Positions 12,201-20,925 of a stretch of 64,000 nucleotides of DNA are shown piece by piece; positions within the stretch are counted from its first letter, which is position 1, and every line of letters starts with the position of its first letter. The stretch covers positions 17,386,001-17,450,000 of the forward strand of contig NC_092566.1 of NCBI RefSeq assembly GCF_037975245.1. Reading direction: 5' to 3'. The notes beneath the pieces were generated by a model. That model was not told the DNA's origin. It searched no databases and saw nothing but the letters and a program-made list of their open reading frames with translations. The stretch comes from Apostichopus japonicus. Lineage: Eukaryota > Echinodermata > Holothuroidea > Aspidochirotida > Stichopodidae. Both the position numbers and the translations under genes were made by a program.

Positions 12201-12311
12201 GGGGGCAAGAGAAAGCTCACCAACTGGCTCGGTGGGTCGGCTAAGAAAATCAAAACCGCAGCCCAAGGAGGCAAAATGAAGATTAAAGGGAATAAATTAT
12301 TTCGGAAGTGA
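190..12311 (+). CDS. WRN: WRN-type RecQ helicase, C-terminal half (14 exons)
   Basis: Exons joined: 190-291, 968-1048, 3337-3478, 4633-4688, 4996-5027, 5454-5602, 6133-6294, 7482-7594, 7825-7990, 8562-8663, 9071-9167, 9789-9854, 10571-10743, 12012-12311. All introns are GT-AG and phases stay consistent, giving 579 codons to a TGA stop. Seen: a zinc-binding cysteine set (fragment residues 31, 54, 55, 58), an RQC winged helix (about 62-187) with the WWKAF motif and a hairpin Phe at 156, an acidic linker, an HRDC domain (about 242-320), and a basic C-terminus. The order and local sequence match human WRN, not BLM or RECQ1, especially CCDNC, FLRGS and the HRDC region. Family knowledge: WRN is a nuclear 3'-5' helicase in replication-fork and double-strand-break repair. 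The ATPase core lies before position 1, so whether the 3'-5' exonuclease domain is present cannot be seen. Identity is secure; exon ends are read by eye. Confidence 0.93.
292..967 (+). other. WRN intron with a possible retroelement tail
   Basis: Non-coding. Apart from the possible LINE/SINE 3' tail at about 726-800 I see only a poly-G run near 321-330 and T-rich stretches. Confidence 0.7.
726..800 (+). mobile_element. Possible degenerate retroelement 3' tail
   Basis: The order GTAAAGTGCTTTGAGG, then GCAAAGTGCAATGTAAATAT, then an AT-rich end resembles the widespread retroelement tail of two 'aaagcgc'-type motifs followed by TATAAAT and an ATT-rich end. A clearer copy is at about 23132-23195 and a coding-linked one at 26658-26905. 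No coding remnant is visible here. Confidence 0.3.
968..1048 (+). CDS. WRN: WRN exon: zinc-binding CC-x2-C motif
   Basis: Acceptor TTCTTCAG, donor GTACGG. It encodes AILSHFEEN followed by MKCCDNCKRR. The three cysteines here plus the one in the previous exon make up the four RecQ zinc ligands. Two bases are carried into the next exon, 2.3 kb away. Confidence 0.92.
1085..1392. mobile_element. Degenerate hAT-like transposon remnant in WRN intron
   Basis: The right end (about 1330-1392) carries inverted and direct copies of ACGAACCCC and ends GGGAACCCCTG, whose reverse complement CAGGGGTTCCC has the form of a hAT terminus. ACGAACCCC-type motifs also occur near 1128. The left terminus and a target-site duplication are not recognisable. 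It lies shortly after the WRN exon ending at 1048. Confidence 0.4.
2070..2103. repeat. CTATCA microsatellite
   Basis: Imperfect repeats of TCACTCTA / TCATTCTA immediately before the four-unit repeat. Confidence 0.7.
2108..2685. repeat. Four degenerate units of about 149 bp with DR1 half-site pairs
   Basis: Each unit opens with a CTCCTAC-like stretch, then a GATGGA-like motif, an AAACTTGG-like motif and a GGTCA-rich end. AGGTCA-like half-sites spaced by one base begin at 2214, 2360, 2511 and 2660, so the period is 146-151 bp. The units are strongly diverged, so the array is old. Similar GGTCA-rich DNA occurs near 45000-45470 and 51930-51965. No coding function is seen. Confidence 0.65.
2686..3336 (+). 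other. WRN intron, mostly unrecognised
   Basis: A 12-base G run occurs at 3091-3102. Around it, AGCCAGTGGTGTGGCCTGG at about 3059 resembles a hAT or MITE terminus, but I found no partner end. Confidence 0.4.
3337..3478 (+). CDS. WRN: WRN exon: start of RQC winged helix
   Basis: Acceptor in a C/T-rich tract ending CCGTAG, donor GTAAGT. It encodes the first winged-helix segment: RHLLTSISVTGERFG, then VPIYFLRGS. Human WRN has the matching motif GEKFGIGLPILFLRGS. The exon closes in phase 0. Confidence 0.92.
3793..4345. repeat. 92-bp minisatellite, six units, in WRN intron
   Basis: TAGGAACTG (or a variant) starts units at 3793, 3885, 3977, 4069, 4162 and 4254: period 92, once 93. Units share AGGACAGTATAGAGTGGTAT and ATTAGAATCAGAT. 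The same unit with similar flanks on both sides recurs at about 26180-26390, so this is the core of a dispersed element. The last unit is truncated. Confidence 0.9.
4633..4688 (+). CDS. WRN: WRN exon: winged-helix connector
   Basis: A short exon (56 bp) with acceptor GCATTTCAG and donor GTAAGT. It encodes TNQRLQAHHQKDPDFGCGK, parallel to the human segment between FLRGS and the WWKAF helix. Two bases carry over. Confidence 0.85.
4996..5027 (+). CDS. WRN: WRN micro-exon: WWKAF helix of RQC
   Basis: A 32-bp micro-exon that gene finders may miss. It begins after AATAAAG and ends at GTAAGT. It encodes YRSEKWWKAF, the DNA-recognition helix signature of the RQC domain (human TESWWKAF). The phase works only with the acceptor at 4994-4995. 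Confidence 0.88.
5454..5602 (+). CDS. WRN: WRN exon: RQC beta-hairpin and end of winged helix
   Basis: Acceptor TTGACTTCAG, donor GTTCGT (weaker than its neighbours). It encodes SEGYLSEKPLQHGFGS and GKGRKWLSN. The phenylalanine at fragment residue 156 aligns with the hairpin-tip aromatic of human WRN, which family work links to strand separation. It ends in phase 0. Confidence 0.9.
5603..6132 (+). other. WRN intron; hAT-like end near 5895
   Basis: AGTGTTGCAACGATATG at about 5897 has the look of a hAT/MITE terminus, followed by CGTATCAATATCG. No partner end or target-site duplication was found. Otherwise nothing is recognised. Confidence 0.3.
6133..6294 (+). CDS. WRN: WRN exon: linker between RQC and HRDC
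   Basis: Acceptor TTGTTTTAG, donor GTGAGA, phase 0 at both ends (54 codons). It encodes a basic then acidic linker (EGKEEETEPEIDPKELENR) with no fold I recognise. Joined directly to the next exon it reads ELENR-GLLYTQL, matching the human run into HRDC, so no extra exon is needed between them. A MITE-like repeat starts 10 bp after the donor. Confidence 0.8.
6305..6459 (+). mobile_element. MITE-like element, copy 1 (WRN intron)
   Basis: This 155-bp segment is repeated at 8885-9043 in the same orientation. Shared blocks include AATTCGCGGAATATCCGTGA, TATTATCCTAACACACTGTA and GCATACGCAAACTGGAGCCT. Ends CAGGCATGAGC and GGCTCATCCCTG are imperfect inverted repeats. GATGGT precedes and follows the element, a possible short or eroded target duplication. 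It lies 10 bp after an exon donor. Confidence 0.65.
6460..7481 (+). other. WRN intron, nothing recognised
   Basis: AT-rich intron with a poly-purine stretch at about 6833-6861 and a G run at 6980-6992. The open segment starting at 7151 after TTTACAG was considered as an exon and rejected. Confidence 0.6.
7482..7594 (+). CDS. WRN: WRN exon: first helices of HRDC
   Basis: Acceptor TTGTTTTACAG, donor GTAAGT. It encodes LYTQLVKLRNSLAKE, then VAPYMVANNKNLIDL. This is the HRDC opening, comparable with human LYGKLVEARQKHA and PPAILATNKILVDMA. HRDC domains are accessory nucleic-acid or protein-binding folds of RecQ helicases. Confidence 0.93.
7825..7990 (+). CDS. WRN: WRN exon: HRDC core
   Basis: Acceptor TTTTTGTAG, donor GTAAGT. 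It encodes RPSSMQSILRVDGIGQARA, a helix-hairpin-like segment, then LLAAIQKFCSERDVGLDQF, matching human RPTTVENVKRIDGVSEGKA and IKHFCQTNS. It closes in phase 0. Confidence 0.94.
7991..8561 (+). other. WRN intron, nothing recognised
   Basis: AT-rich sequence without repeats or open frames of note. Confidence 0.6.
8562..8663 (+). CDS. WRN: WRN exon: post-HRDC segment 1
   Basis: Acceptor CTCCTTTTCAG, donor GTAAGA, 34 codons, phase 0 at both ends. It encodes AVSAITDTVRESYQQFQEDGKSL, similar in pattern to human SQSMAITYSLFQEKKMPL, a helical region after HRDC. Confidence 0.85.
8885..9043 (+). mobile_element. MITE-like element, copy 2 (WRN intron)
   Basis: Second copy of the family at 6305-6459, starting CAGGCATGAGCC and ending near GGCTCATAC. 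It carries about 9 extra bases near its left end and a slightly diverged right end. The flanks (CTTTTGT and AAATTTGT) are only partly alike. Confidence 0.65.
9071..9167 (+). CDS. WRN: WRN exon: post-HRDC helical repeat
   Basis: Acceptor CCCTTAATAG, donor GTAAGT. It encodes LRRLQTSTIGSHLADAIAAG followed by YPVDISR, matching human [21 protein letters not shown] and CPLDLER. The upstream intron contains the second MITE-like copy, ending about 27 bp before this exon. Confidence 0.9.
9168..9788 (+). other. WRN intron, nothing recognised
   Basis: No repeat or motif that I can name. The acceptor of the next exon is at 9787-9788. Confidence 0.6.
9789..9854 (+). CDS. WRN: WRN exon: GVTPEIL segment
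   Basis: A 66-bp exon with acceptor CTCAATCAG and donor GTAAGA. It encodes GVTPEILTQILDVIRAPPI, parallel to human GLTPEVQKIIADVIRNPPV. One base on each side completes codons shared with neighbouring exons. Confidence 0.9.
9855..10570 (+). other. WRN intron, nothing recognised
   Basis: AT-rich; no tandem structure, mobile-element end or coding remnant seen. Confidence 0.6.
10571..10743 (+). CDS. WRN: WRN exon: post-HRDC segment to tail
   Basis: Acceptor CTCATCGCAG, donor GTGAGT. It encodes ISRLTPIKEQLPDSIGYHH and IKIALAVMKVQYG, matching human SKISLIRMLVPENIDTYLI and HMAIEILKHG. Then comes a Ser/Thr/Pro-rich linker. The following intron holds the 51-bp minisatellite. Confidence 0.9.
10857..11690. 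repeat. 51-bp minisatellite in WRN intron, about 16 units
   Basis: Units contain CCTCTAGTCCTGTTCCCTAC, then GTCGAGTGAGGTACACAGAG, then TAAAGAA. The spacing is 51 bp. The first and last units are more diverged, and a sub-variant with GTTAAGAACGGCCC occurs twice near the 3' end (about 11507 and 11608), about 101 bp apart, suggesting a two-unit duplication. Confidence 0.92.
12012..12311 (+). CDS. WRN: WRN last exon: disordered tail with Ku-binding-like motifs
   Basis: Acceptor CCTCTCACAG; 99 codons then TGA. The tail is rich in Pro, Ser and Lys. From 12207 it reads KRKLTNWL, then about 14 residues, then KMKIKGNKLFRK at the end. Human WRN ends similarly with KRRLPVWF and a basic GGLFS terminus, regions described as APLF-like and XLF-like Ku-binding motifs. 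Equivalence is inferred from position and pattern. Confidence 0.9.
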   Translation: MPKKKPFTTTTSVPQLNQRNVLVKGGSFQAQPVVSRPPPPVKSYSMPELGQVKSPDQSSQEPAGGKRKLTNWLGGSAKKIKTAAQGGKMKIKGNKLFRK

Positions 12312-12340
12312 AGGTTTAGGAAGTATTTAGGTATGAGGTA

Positions 12341-12346
12341 AATAAA
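12341..12346 (+). terminator. Candidate poly(A) signal of WRN
   Basis: AATAAA lies 30 bp after the WRN stop codon, with a second AATAAA at 12372-12377. Either would give a very short 3' UTR. No T/GT-rich downstream element is obvious, so the choice is uncertain. Confidence 0.5.
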
Positions 12347-12659
12347 GTTCATGTTATAAAATAATATCAGTAATAAATATGATGTATTTAGTAAGTGCAA
12401 CAATTCCAAAACACGATCAACGGGACTATTATCAAATAAAAAAAATCACAAAATATTAAAAATCACAAAAAAAATTAAAACTATATACTACAAAAGAAGA
12501 AGGAAAAAGGTAATAAAACTGAAAACTAAACCTAGCTTGTATAAAATAGTTAAAAATCCAATACTTAAAACACGATATTATCAAAAGGCAGGAACTAAAG
12601 AAGAAAAAAAATAGATAGATAACTAATTAGGTGGAAATCAGTAAGAAACAAACGGGAAA

Positions 12660-12800
12660 CAAACCACCTAAAATCTTCTAAAATCTGAAATGTTTCAAAG
12701 GAAGAGCTTTTAGGCAACATTTACAGGGTAGATCATTCCACATATGCAGAGCCAAAATTTTTAAAGGCACGATCGCTATTAAAAAAAGGTTGGGACCCTT
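12660..12800 (-). pseudogene. Degenerate LINE reverse-transcriptase 3' end
   Basis: On the minus strand, DRAFKNFGSAY is followed, after a one-base shift, by MWNDLP and a short run to a stop. This is the typical C-terminal signature of CR1/L2/Jockey-type non-LTR reverse transcriptases (x-RAF-x3-G-x-x-x-WN-x-LP). The copy is 5'-truncated and frameshifted, so inactive. It sits about 350 bp past the WRN stop. Confidence 0.55.
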
Positions 12801-13600
12801 ACTGTGGATGATTTGGACTGTTTGACAGACTTAACTCTTAAGCTATGATTGGCTCTCAGAAACGTAGCCTAATGAGTTTACATATTGAGATGTGATGTGA
12901 TTTGATTGAGATGTGAGTTACTGTGGGTACATAATTGGAAAAGTTACAACAACAAAAAAAAAAAAATAAAGATGATCCACTATTTACAAGGATACAGATG
13001 AGTTGGAAGTTTTCTGCTTGCAAAATGCTGAAAGAAGAGGGGTGAAATTTCTAAGCATTTTGGTGAAGTTTGAATTTAATTCAACGTGCTGGTTTTGGAC
13101 ATAATTTGTGAAGTAAATATGATTGGTATCCAACGTTTACTTGAAACAAACAGCTGAGTTTATATCAGACTCCAACTTTATACAAAACTGTCTTTTTTTC
13201 TTTCCCCTTCTTTTTCTGAAAACATTGCAAAACAATTTCTCAGCTCAAAATTTAGTTGCTTGTCGATATGAATATTTCATATTCGGTGAGCAAAATGAGC
13301 AAACGACCGTTTGTACGATAAAATAACTTAATCTTTAATTCTTAATACCGTTACTATTATCCTATGAACTTCAATGTGCTTTCAATGAGGTTGTATCATG
13401 AAAAGGCAAACAGGAATAACCACTTTGGAGAAGGGAAAGGGTGGGTACATTGGAAATGGATCTTTGAACATGCAAAATTAAGTTAATTATTTATAGACTG
13501 ACTCTAGAGCAGCGTCAGGATGGTCACCAATTACTAAAAAGTTTTCAACTGAAAGTGAAGTGGGTACACGATGAGGAGGAAGTGGGTTACGGTGTGATAG
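12801..13600. other. Intergenic, nothing recognised
   Basis: AT-rich DNA with an A-rich stretch at about 12950-12966. No gene, RNA or repeat seen. Confidence 0.5.
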
Positions 13601-13609
13601 CAAATTTTT

Positions 13610-13850
13610 TATTCCCACACACTCCTCCATATCCTCCCACACATTCCACCACGACCTCCCACCACATCCTCCCACACGCTCCACCACATCCACCCACACA
13701 TTCCACCACGTCCTCCCACACGCTCCACCACATCCTCCGACACACTCCACCACGCACACATTCCACCATGTCCTCTCACATGCTCTTCCACATGCTCCAC
13801 CACATCCTCCCACATGCTCCACCACACACTCCACCATGCTTCCATTCAAT
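13610..13850. repeat. CCTCCCACA / CTCCACCACA low-complexity array
   Basis: Irregular repeats of CCTCCCACACGCTCCACCACAT-like words (period near 18-30) on the + strand. Cytosine-rich and nearly free of guanine. Several overlapping open frames on both strands are by-products of the composition. Confidence 0.85.
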
Positions 13851-16800
13851 AGGTTCCCATACTGCCTTCGGAAAACCCCTATCAATAACAAAAGAGACTT
13901 GCTGTACCTCAGCAGTTTATGGCAAGCATGAAACGCATTATAGACAGACTAATAGTTTGGTAGCAAATAAGTAGTTAATACGCAAGTATTTTTCTGTTTC
14001 AGTGTATAAAGTGTAAAAGATGTATGTCTTTTTTTGTATTCAAAATAATTGTATGTATTTTGCGTACCGAAAATTATATTAAATTCTGATAATTTTGCAG
14101 ATGTTATGTTTCTTTCTCTTTGTTTATCTGGAGGATTTAGAATCTTCCTTTCTGCTAATCCAGTTTCTGCTGCTATTCTTTCACTCTTAAAAATATGAAT
14201 TATTCTGGATTAAACAAGACACCCCCCACCCCCTCCCACTTCTTCCTACCCACACCCATCTCACATCATCCAATTTGAGAGGTTCAGGATTCAGGAACAG
14301 TTGTGTATAAAGGTTATATATTTTGAATATTTAGCGGTTACTAAAGGACAAGAGAAGGCTATTGAAATACAAAATAAAGAACTATGCACCAATGATTATT
14401 GAATGTAAACAGGATGTTTTATGATGTGGTATTAAAAGCCTGTGTACTCTTGTATCTTTACATGGCAACTTAAGTAATCGCTGAGACATAAACAAAACAA
14501 ACAACCCACTCAGCCTCATTTATTACTTATAGTTCTCAAGTACAGTACTACAGAAATGTTAGCCAGGCAAACGTTTCCCTTAAAATGTGTATTCTTCTTC
14601 CACCCCTTCCCCTACCTACTTCAATCCCAAGTTTGTAAGCCTGCAAAACATGTAGTTCTTTGCCATATCACAAAGGGCAAAGTTGTCAACATAGCACACA
14701 ACCTGATATTTTCCATATGTCTGTGCAGGGAGGGGGGATGGGGGGGGGTTAAATGTTTATCCTTCAAACGCTTATCCTATACCCTTCCATCCTACACTCC
14801 GTTATCATTACACCAAAGGATGGAGCTATTAACAAAATAGCTCTATGTACAAAGCAACTGATTCTTTGGCTAAGATCTTGCGGTTTCTTCGCAATAGTTC
14901 GGCCAAGAGGATTTCAATTGATTATTTAACTGAACTAAACGATTTTTCTGAGTAACGATACTGTACATTGTAGCACACACGCAGGATCAAAATTATGTAA
15001 ACTATACAATATACTAACTACCAAGAATACTACATAATGCGGTATTTTTTATGTTAATGCGGTATATATTTAAGAGAATTCATCCAAGATAGAGCCTGGA
15101 CACGAAAAACCCAAACTTTATCTTACGGAACTGTACTCTTAGTTGCGGAGCCTGCAATCCCCTCCAATTATAACTGCAATGAGGAGTCGTGTGCCAGTAG
15201 CCTATCATGTCGATGTTCAAGTACAAGAAAATAATGGAACTATTTACACTGAGCCTACATCGGTCACTTCCTCTCTCCATTGTAAGTATAAACATGTTCC
15301 TTTGTTTGATTTGAGGATTTTCAAATACTTTCACAAGAGTCTCGCACAAATGAAATAGCTTACTAGCCAGAGGTTTTGTTCCGATATGGAGGATGAGCAA
15401 ACATGTTTGAGGGTATTGAGTGAAAGCGATGTTTGTACCACAGCTATAAGTGTGTCCGTAATCTCACTCTTTCTAGATGATGAGGGTTTCATTATTTAGT
15501 GCTCTCGACACAAGTCAATATGGAGAGCAGTATAGTACTCAAAGCAATTGTATTCCATGCGGATCAACTTGATAACGTAAACATATGGCAATGTTGATAC
15601 ATGGGATATATGATCGTCGAGAGGGATCTGTCGCTTACTAAAGGGATTCGATGATGTACAGTTGTAAACAGCAATCTTCATCACAGCTTTATCACTCATA
15701 TCACGCACTACGTAACCATGCTTCGAGACAGGTAAATTAAAGGCGCTACCCAAGATTGTGTAAAGAGCTGTCAATCAAATGATTTTGCATAAAAAAAAAA
15801 CTTAACTTCGTTCACTTAAATAAGACCGTTAAAACTCCCTCCTGGCTTTATGAATGAGGCCATTAAATTCATAGCAAAAGCAACTTGTCAAATGTAACAA
15901 AAAAAGCTTTAGAATTCGTCTATTTATGTCGCGTACAGTACCATATACGAACCAAGGAGCGTGAGTAGGAACCCGAATCGAGTACGCGCGTACACGTATA
16001 AATTTATTTTCATACAACAGCGCCCCTTCTTTTACAAGTTCCTAAACGAAAAGTTGCTTTGGCAGCAGAACATATTTTTGCAAACCCATCAAAATATTGG
16101 TACGTCCCTTATGGACAAACACATCAGACCTCTTCTGTCACTCGCCTAACCACATGCACTTGTTGTTACTTGTGGAAAAAAAATCGAAGATTCCATTGAG
16201 GTTAAATTTGGACATATATTTACTCGATGAGTTTTACTGCTGTTGATTTGGATAAAAGGAAGGGGTAAATATACGGCCTTGCTTTACTTTCATGAGATGT
16301 CAACATAACTATTGTAAGTTCTAATTAGCTAACCTATTTATTGAGTGCATACACACTGCACGCAGCCTGTGCAGTCTAACGTAGCATTAAGACCCGCGGC
16401 GGAAGTAGGATTTAGGCTACTGGCACTGTGCGTAAAGTTTGATGATGTTGTCCTTTGGTTTGAGTTTACTTTACCCAGTTGGACTGGTTCCACGAAACCA
16501 CAGTTTAGACTTATCAGTGGTTGAGCATACGTGGATAGGCCTACATCTTTTATTTGCTAGGTAAGAAGTTGGATGCGGTTCCAGGATTCACATAGGCTAG
16601 GGACCGGGCTTACAACAAATTGGTCTTAGGCCCTGCACAATCGCACTGTAGCGGACAGTGGTGCCTGTTTAATGTGACACTGTCAAGCAATCAACTGAGT
16701 GCTGTCAGTGTCACTGTCAGTAAAAAGGAAATGTTAGGCCTAAATGGGACTAGGCCTAACTGTTTATCTTCCTGTTGCATTCTTAAAACAGACTCCTTAC

Positions 16801-19161
16801 GATTTTCTTGACCGATTTGAAACAGCTGGTTTGTAGCACTGTTGACCGGAGTCTGCAGTCGATTTGGTTTTTCTAGTTGACAAGAAACTCATCAGAACTC
16901 TGTACAGTGTACTCGGAAAATTGAAGCTTATTGTTGATGTTAGTGTATAATATGTCTACTTTGTTTAGCCTGCTTACTAGTATTGCTGTTATTAGGCCCC
17001 CTCAACACTGCAATGCAGCTTGTTTTCTTGGTTCTGGTTATTTTTTTAAAATTAGCATAGGGCCTACTATGGCCTGGGGTTGACCATGGCTCAGAGTGTT
17101 TTTTGGAAACCATTGTGAAAAGCAACATATTACACTTATACATTTCTCACATTCTCTTACACAGGCTCTCTAGTGGATAAGCAGTTTGCTAACAGTTTTA
17201 TTTTATTTTTATACATTTCTTAGCGACTGTAATGATGTCTGTTGTCTAATAGTTGACCAATCAAATTTGCCTTACATAATTTAAAAAAAGGAAAATGTGG
17301 GAAACTGAAATGCCTACCAGATTTGTTAAGTCATATGATGCTATCGTGTTGTGCCCACACCTCTCCCCCCCCCCCCTTTCTTCCTCCACCTCAAGCTTAC
17401 ATACGAAGCACTCACCTGATAACATTAAAGCATTGCCTAGTAGCTGTAGAGAGCTGAGCTTTCAAGCCTCCACAAGTGTATTGCAATTTTGGATTAATGC
17501 TACTATCTAATAAACTGGTGTTTTCTGTGTGCTTGTGAAGAACAAAATAAACATTACTCTTTCTCTGCTGTTTATTTTTTCCTTAGAGAAAGACCACTCA
17601 GAAATGTCACAATACCGGAAGTTTAAACATTTACAATCCAAATTTCTTGCAATGGAGAAATTTTAATACTAAAATTGCATAGTAAATAGTAAAAGCATAA
17701 ATGAACATTCTATTTTCTTCATAAATGTTTTAGTAAAAATTTAGAAAATTGTTGCTTAAAGAACATTTATTCATTCATTCATTTGTTTTATCACTTATGA
17801 GAGTAAAAGAAAGTAAGTATAAAAAGTACATAAAGTGAAAGGAAGTAAATGTACTAAACAACCAAAGGTTGTGACTTGATACTTAGAGTATTACCTGGAT
17901 GAAAAAGAGGAAAAAAAGAAAGAAAAAGGAAGTCCTGAGGAATCATAAGAAAACATTTGGATAGAAGCGAAACGTAGAAGCCTTGTAGTTGCAGTGCTTT
18001 AAGTCTCATACCATTTTAGAATCATGTTCAGCAGCTAGAAATGAAGGCCATATGTGTTGTCTTACATTCACCTACATTTTCCCTACATTTCCCTACAGGT
18101 ACATTTTCCCTACACTAACCCTAACCCTACATTCACCTCCATTCACCTACATTTTGTGTCTAGGCAGTATTTCACTTTAAGGATATACTGTACTTCTGTC
18201 GACGATATTGAAAAGACGGTTTGTAGGTTCACATATTCCTCTGCCTCTTTCCAGTACCTGTCTCCCCAGAATCTGAGCACTCTCGCTCTTCTGCATCTAT
18301 AGTGATTAGGTAGTACAACAATATTAGCACTGTACACGCATCTACATTACCCATAGTGATCAGGCCCAACCTGTAAGTGGCCCTCCTTATTCTGCCACGC
18401 AAAGTGTCAATAAAGTGTTCGGTATGTAGATCTACTGTAGGACTCCCTTCGTGGTTCACCAATCCACGTTCGTCCTAGAGCAGTGGTCTGCACAAGTTTA
18501 GACACACAACCCAGGATGTCCATTAGGACGGATCCACCAATCACCAGAAGTTGAAACTCCCCACCCCCCCTCCCCACTCGGCCTAATAAGTATCCTGTTT
18601 CAATTTAGTTTGGGCATTTTACAGTGCACTTAAATCATAGAGATAAAGTACTTTAGGTTATGAGGAGACAGGTAAGCTTGTCACTCATAATATTGATCTA
18701 AATCTGGTAAGTTTTGGGATATATTAGAAAATGTAGATGTGACTTCCCAGGGAGAGATTACATTACTGTACTTCCAAAACTTGACATGAAAGACCCAACA
18801 GCAATTTGTTCAATATATGCCCATAGTAATGTTCCACCTGAGTATGTGTGACATACTCACAGTTGCTGCTGAATCATAGTTCAACCTAGCCTTGCAGTCA
18901 GTTGTGTTTTGTATTTCAGACCAAACACACAAACACAGGCTGGTGATGTACGTTTTGATAATGTAACAAACAGCCCTTTGCTATAACCTTGAATATAATG
19001 ACCTAGATGCCAGCAAAACATTATAGGCTTCCAGTGTATGTGAACTTTGAACAAACAAACTATTCAGAAGCAAATAATGGATTGCCCAAATGACAAATAT
19101 GCCATTTCCTTAAATAGTATTTCCTGAACAAAATGACTATCCAGCCCAGAGAAGTATTTAC
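13851..19161. other. Intergenic, about 5.3 kb with no supported gene
   Basis: A C run occurs at about 17366-17376 and a CCCTAACCCTA patch near 18117. 15080-16600 is less AT-rich with several CpGs and could hold a 5' non-coding exon or promoter of the downstream gene, but I see no decisive signal. Short open frames here look random. Confidence 0.4.
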
Positions 19162-19169
19162 TTTACATT
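19162..19169. repeat. Target-site duplication, left (TTTACATT)
   Basis: TTTACATT directly precedes the left terminal inverted repeat and recurs at 19461-19468 directly after the right one. Confidence 0.9.
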
Positions 19170-19460
19170 CAGGCACGTAGCCAAGGGGGGGGGCGAAGGG
19201 GGCAGCCGCCCCCCCTTGAGCATATTTTTTACAAAATTTTTTAAGGTTTTTATGATATCGCTAGTATTTTCAAAAGAGAAAATGCTAAGATGCAACTAAC
19301 AAGGCATGGGAAGTGCCATTTCCGGCGATCTGGGAGGCATTTACAGCCAAAATTTTCTTGTACGCTTCGCGCCAACCATGGTGGCGCTACGCTTAGATAG
19401 TTTGCAATGCAGAATCTACAGTTTCGCCCCTCCCTTGGCAAATTCCTGGCTACGCGCCTG
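19170..19460. mobile_element. Non-autonomous hAT-like transposon, 291 bp
   Basis: Ends CAGGCACGTAGCCA and TGGCTACGCGCCTG are inverted repeats (13 of 14 bases). The element is flanked by a perfect 8-bp duplication, TTTACATT, the length made by hAT transposases. Inside the left end is a poly-G stretch, then GCAGCCGCCCCCCC. No transposase remnant is present. The right half (19308-19460) is similar to 50761-50894 inside another element. Confidence 0.88.
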
Positions 19461-19468
19461 TTTACATT
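19461..19468. repeat. Target-site duplication, right (TTTACATT)
   Basis: Exact copy of 19162-19169. Confidence 0.9.
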
Positions 19469-20925
19469 CATGAATGTGATGTCTCGATGCAAGTTCTTGG
19501 ACAGATTCGGCAAATAACATACATGTGCACATAAGGCTCAATGCTACAGTCAAATGAATTTACAGACAGAGAAGAGATAAAACTTGGTATATATTCAATT
19601 TAACATAGATTCTTGTTTCCCAGACTATAGTACACAGTTCAATGGAAATGGGCAAAATGTGCTGACCTATTGCCACGGTTGCCATGGAGATAAGATTAAT
19701 TCTGTAGAGTGTAGACAAGGGTCTAGACACTGGTTAGGGTCAATTCCTACAATGGCCTGTGTCCTCAGGCCACTTAGGAGACTTGAGAAAAAACAGGAAC
19801 CATTGCCTAGCAAAGGTGATACCTCAGCATAAATTTGCATATAAATTTCCAATTTTCTGGCAATATTAATTTCCAACCAAGTTTCATGCAAAATTTGAGA
19901 TCACAATCGATCAGACTAAAAACATCCCCACCTCGCATACATAGATGTTTTCACCATGTCAACAGTTAAGTTAGAACTGTGCTGCATACAGTTTGTTATA
20001 CCTAATACCCTGTGTGTATACATATTGCATCTCCTTACTGTAGGACCCTATTTCTGACTACCTCAGCATTTTACAAGCCATCCAAACAAATGGGTCTTCC
20101 AGAGAACTTTATCAGATAGTGACCTGAAGGAGACAGCTGCTTTCATAAATAAAAAGTTGACCTTTGAGAGAGATAAGACCTTCTCACTCTCTTCTACTGT
20201 GTTATAGTGCAGTATTAAACCCAACTACTTAAAAATCCAATCACTATGCAACCAGGCTATACAACCTGCTTCATCAAGAAGTGAATGGGTCGAACAATGA
20301 AAGATGGGGCTGGACAATAGAAGAAAAAGACTGACTGTTGCATGTAATTAAAAGCACAAAGTATTAAACAGCTCAGAACAACACAAATGCTGTATCTGTG
20401 TGCGAAATATAGCTGCAACTATTCTTGGAGTGACTTTGCTAAAGATTTGAACATTGGAGGTAGCATGTTATCTAGACTAATTAATGTTGCATTTGGTACT
20501 GAATTTAGTGCATCCACGTGGTGTGTTAGTATCATACCCTGTTTACCTACAGGCCTACACATACTACAGTAGTCTACTTGCATACAAATCTAGTAGCCAC
20601 ATGGTTACATGAAATACTACAATATGAAGAAGGTATGTAAGTATTGTATGTTGCAAATTTATATATAATAACATGGCTTACGTTGAGGCTACAGTACTGG
20701 TACATAAAATGCTTTGCATTGGAAGCAAAAGGTCACAGGAAGTTGTGGAAAATCTTGTTTAATAATTTGTACAATTAAACATCCTTGTACCTTGTAGATG
20801 GAAATACAGCGCTTATTAACTTTTGTCGTCTAAACAGTCCTTGGCACAATATATATAAAAGCTACACCAGAATGAGTGGTACAGTATATTACTATTTTTT
20901 CCCCCTCGATTGGATCTTGGAGAGG
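19469..20925. other. Intergenic, nothing recognised
   Basis: AT-rich sequence; no gene or repeat I can support. Confidence 0.5.

Noticed and set aside
13487-13974. Frames of 60-139 codons on both strands, rich in His/Pro or Gly/Trp
   Set aside because: Low-complexity CCTCCCACA repeats; open in several frames at once because of composition.
15143-15774. 71- and 92-codon frames in a less AT-rich segment
   Set aside because: No recognisable family and no consistent exon boundaries.
18112-18128. Interstitial telomere (CCCTAA)n
   Set aside because: Only about two units, within a patch of ACATTTTCCCTACA-type simple sequence; chance is sufficient.
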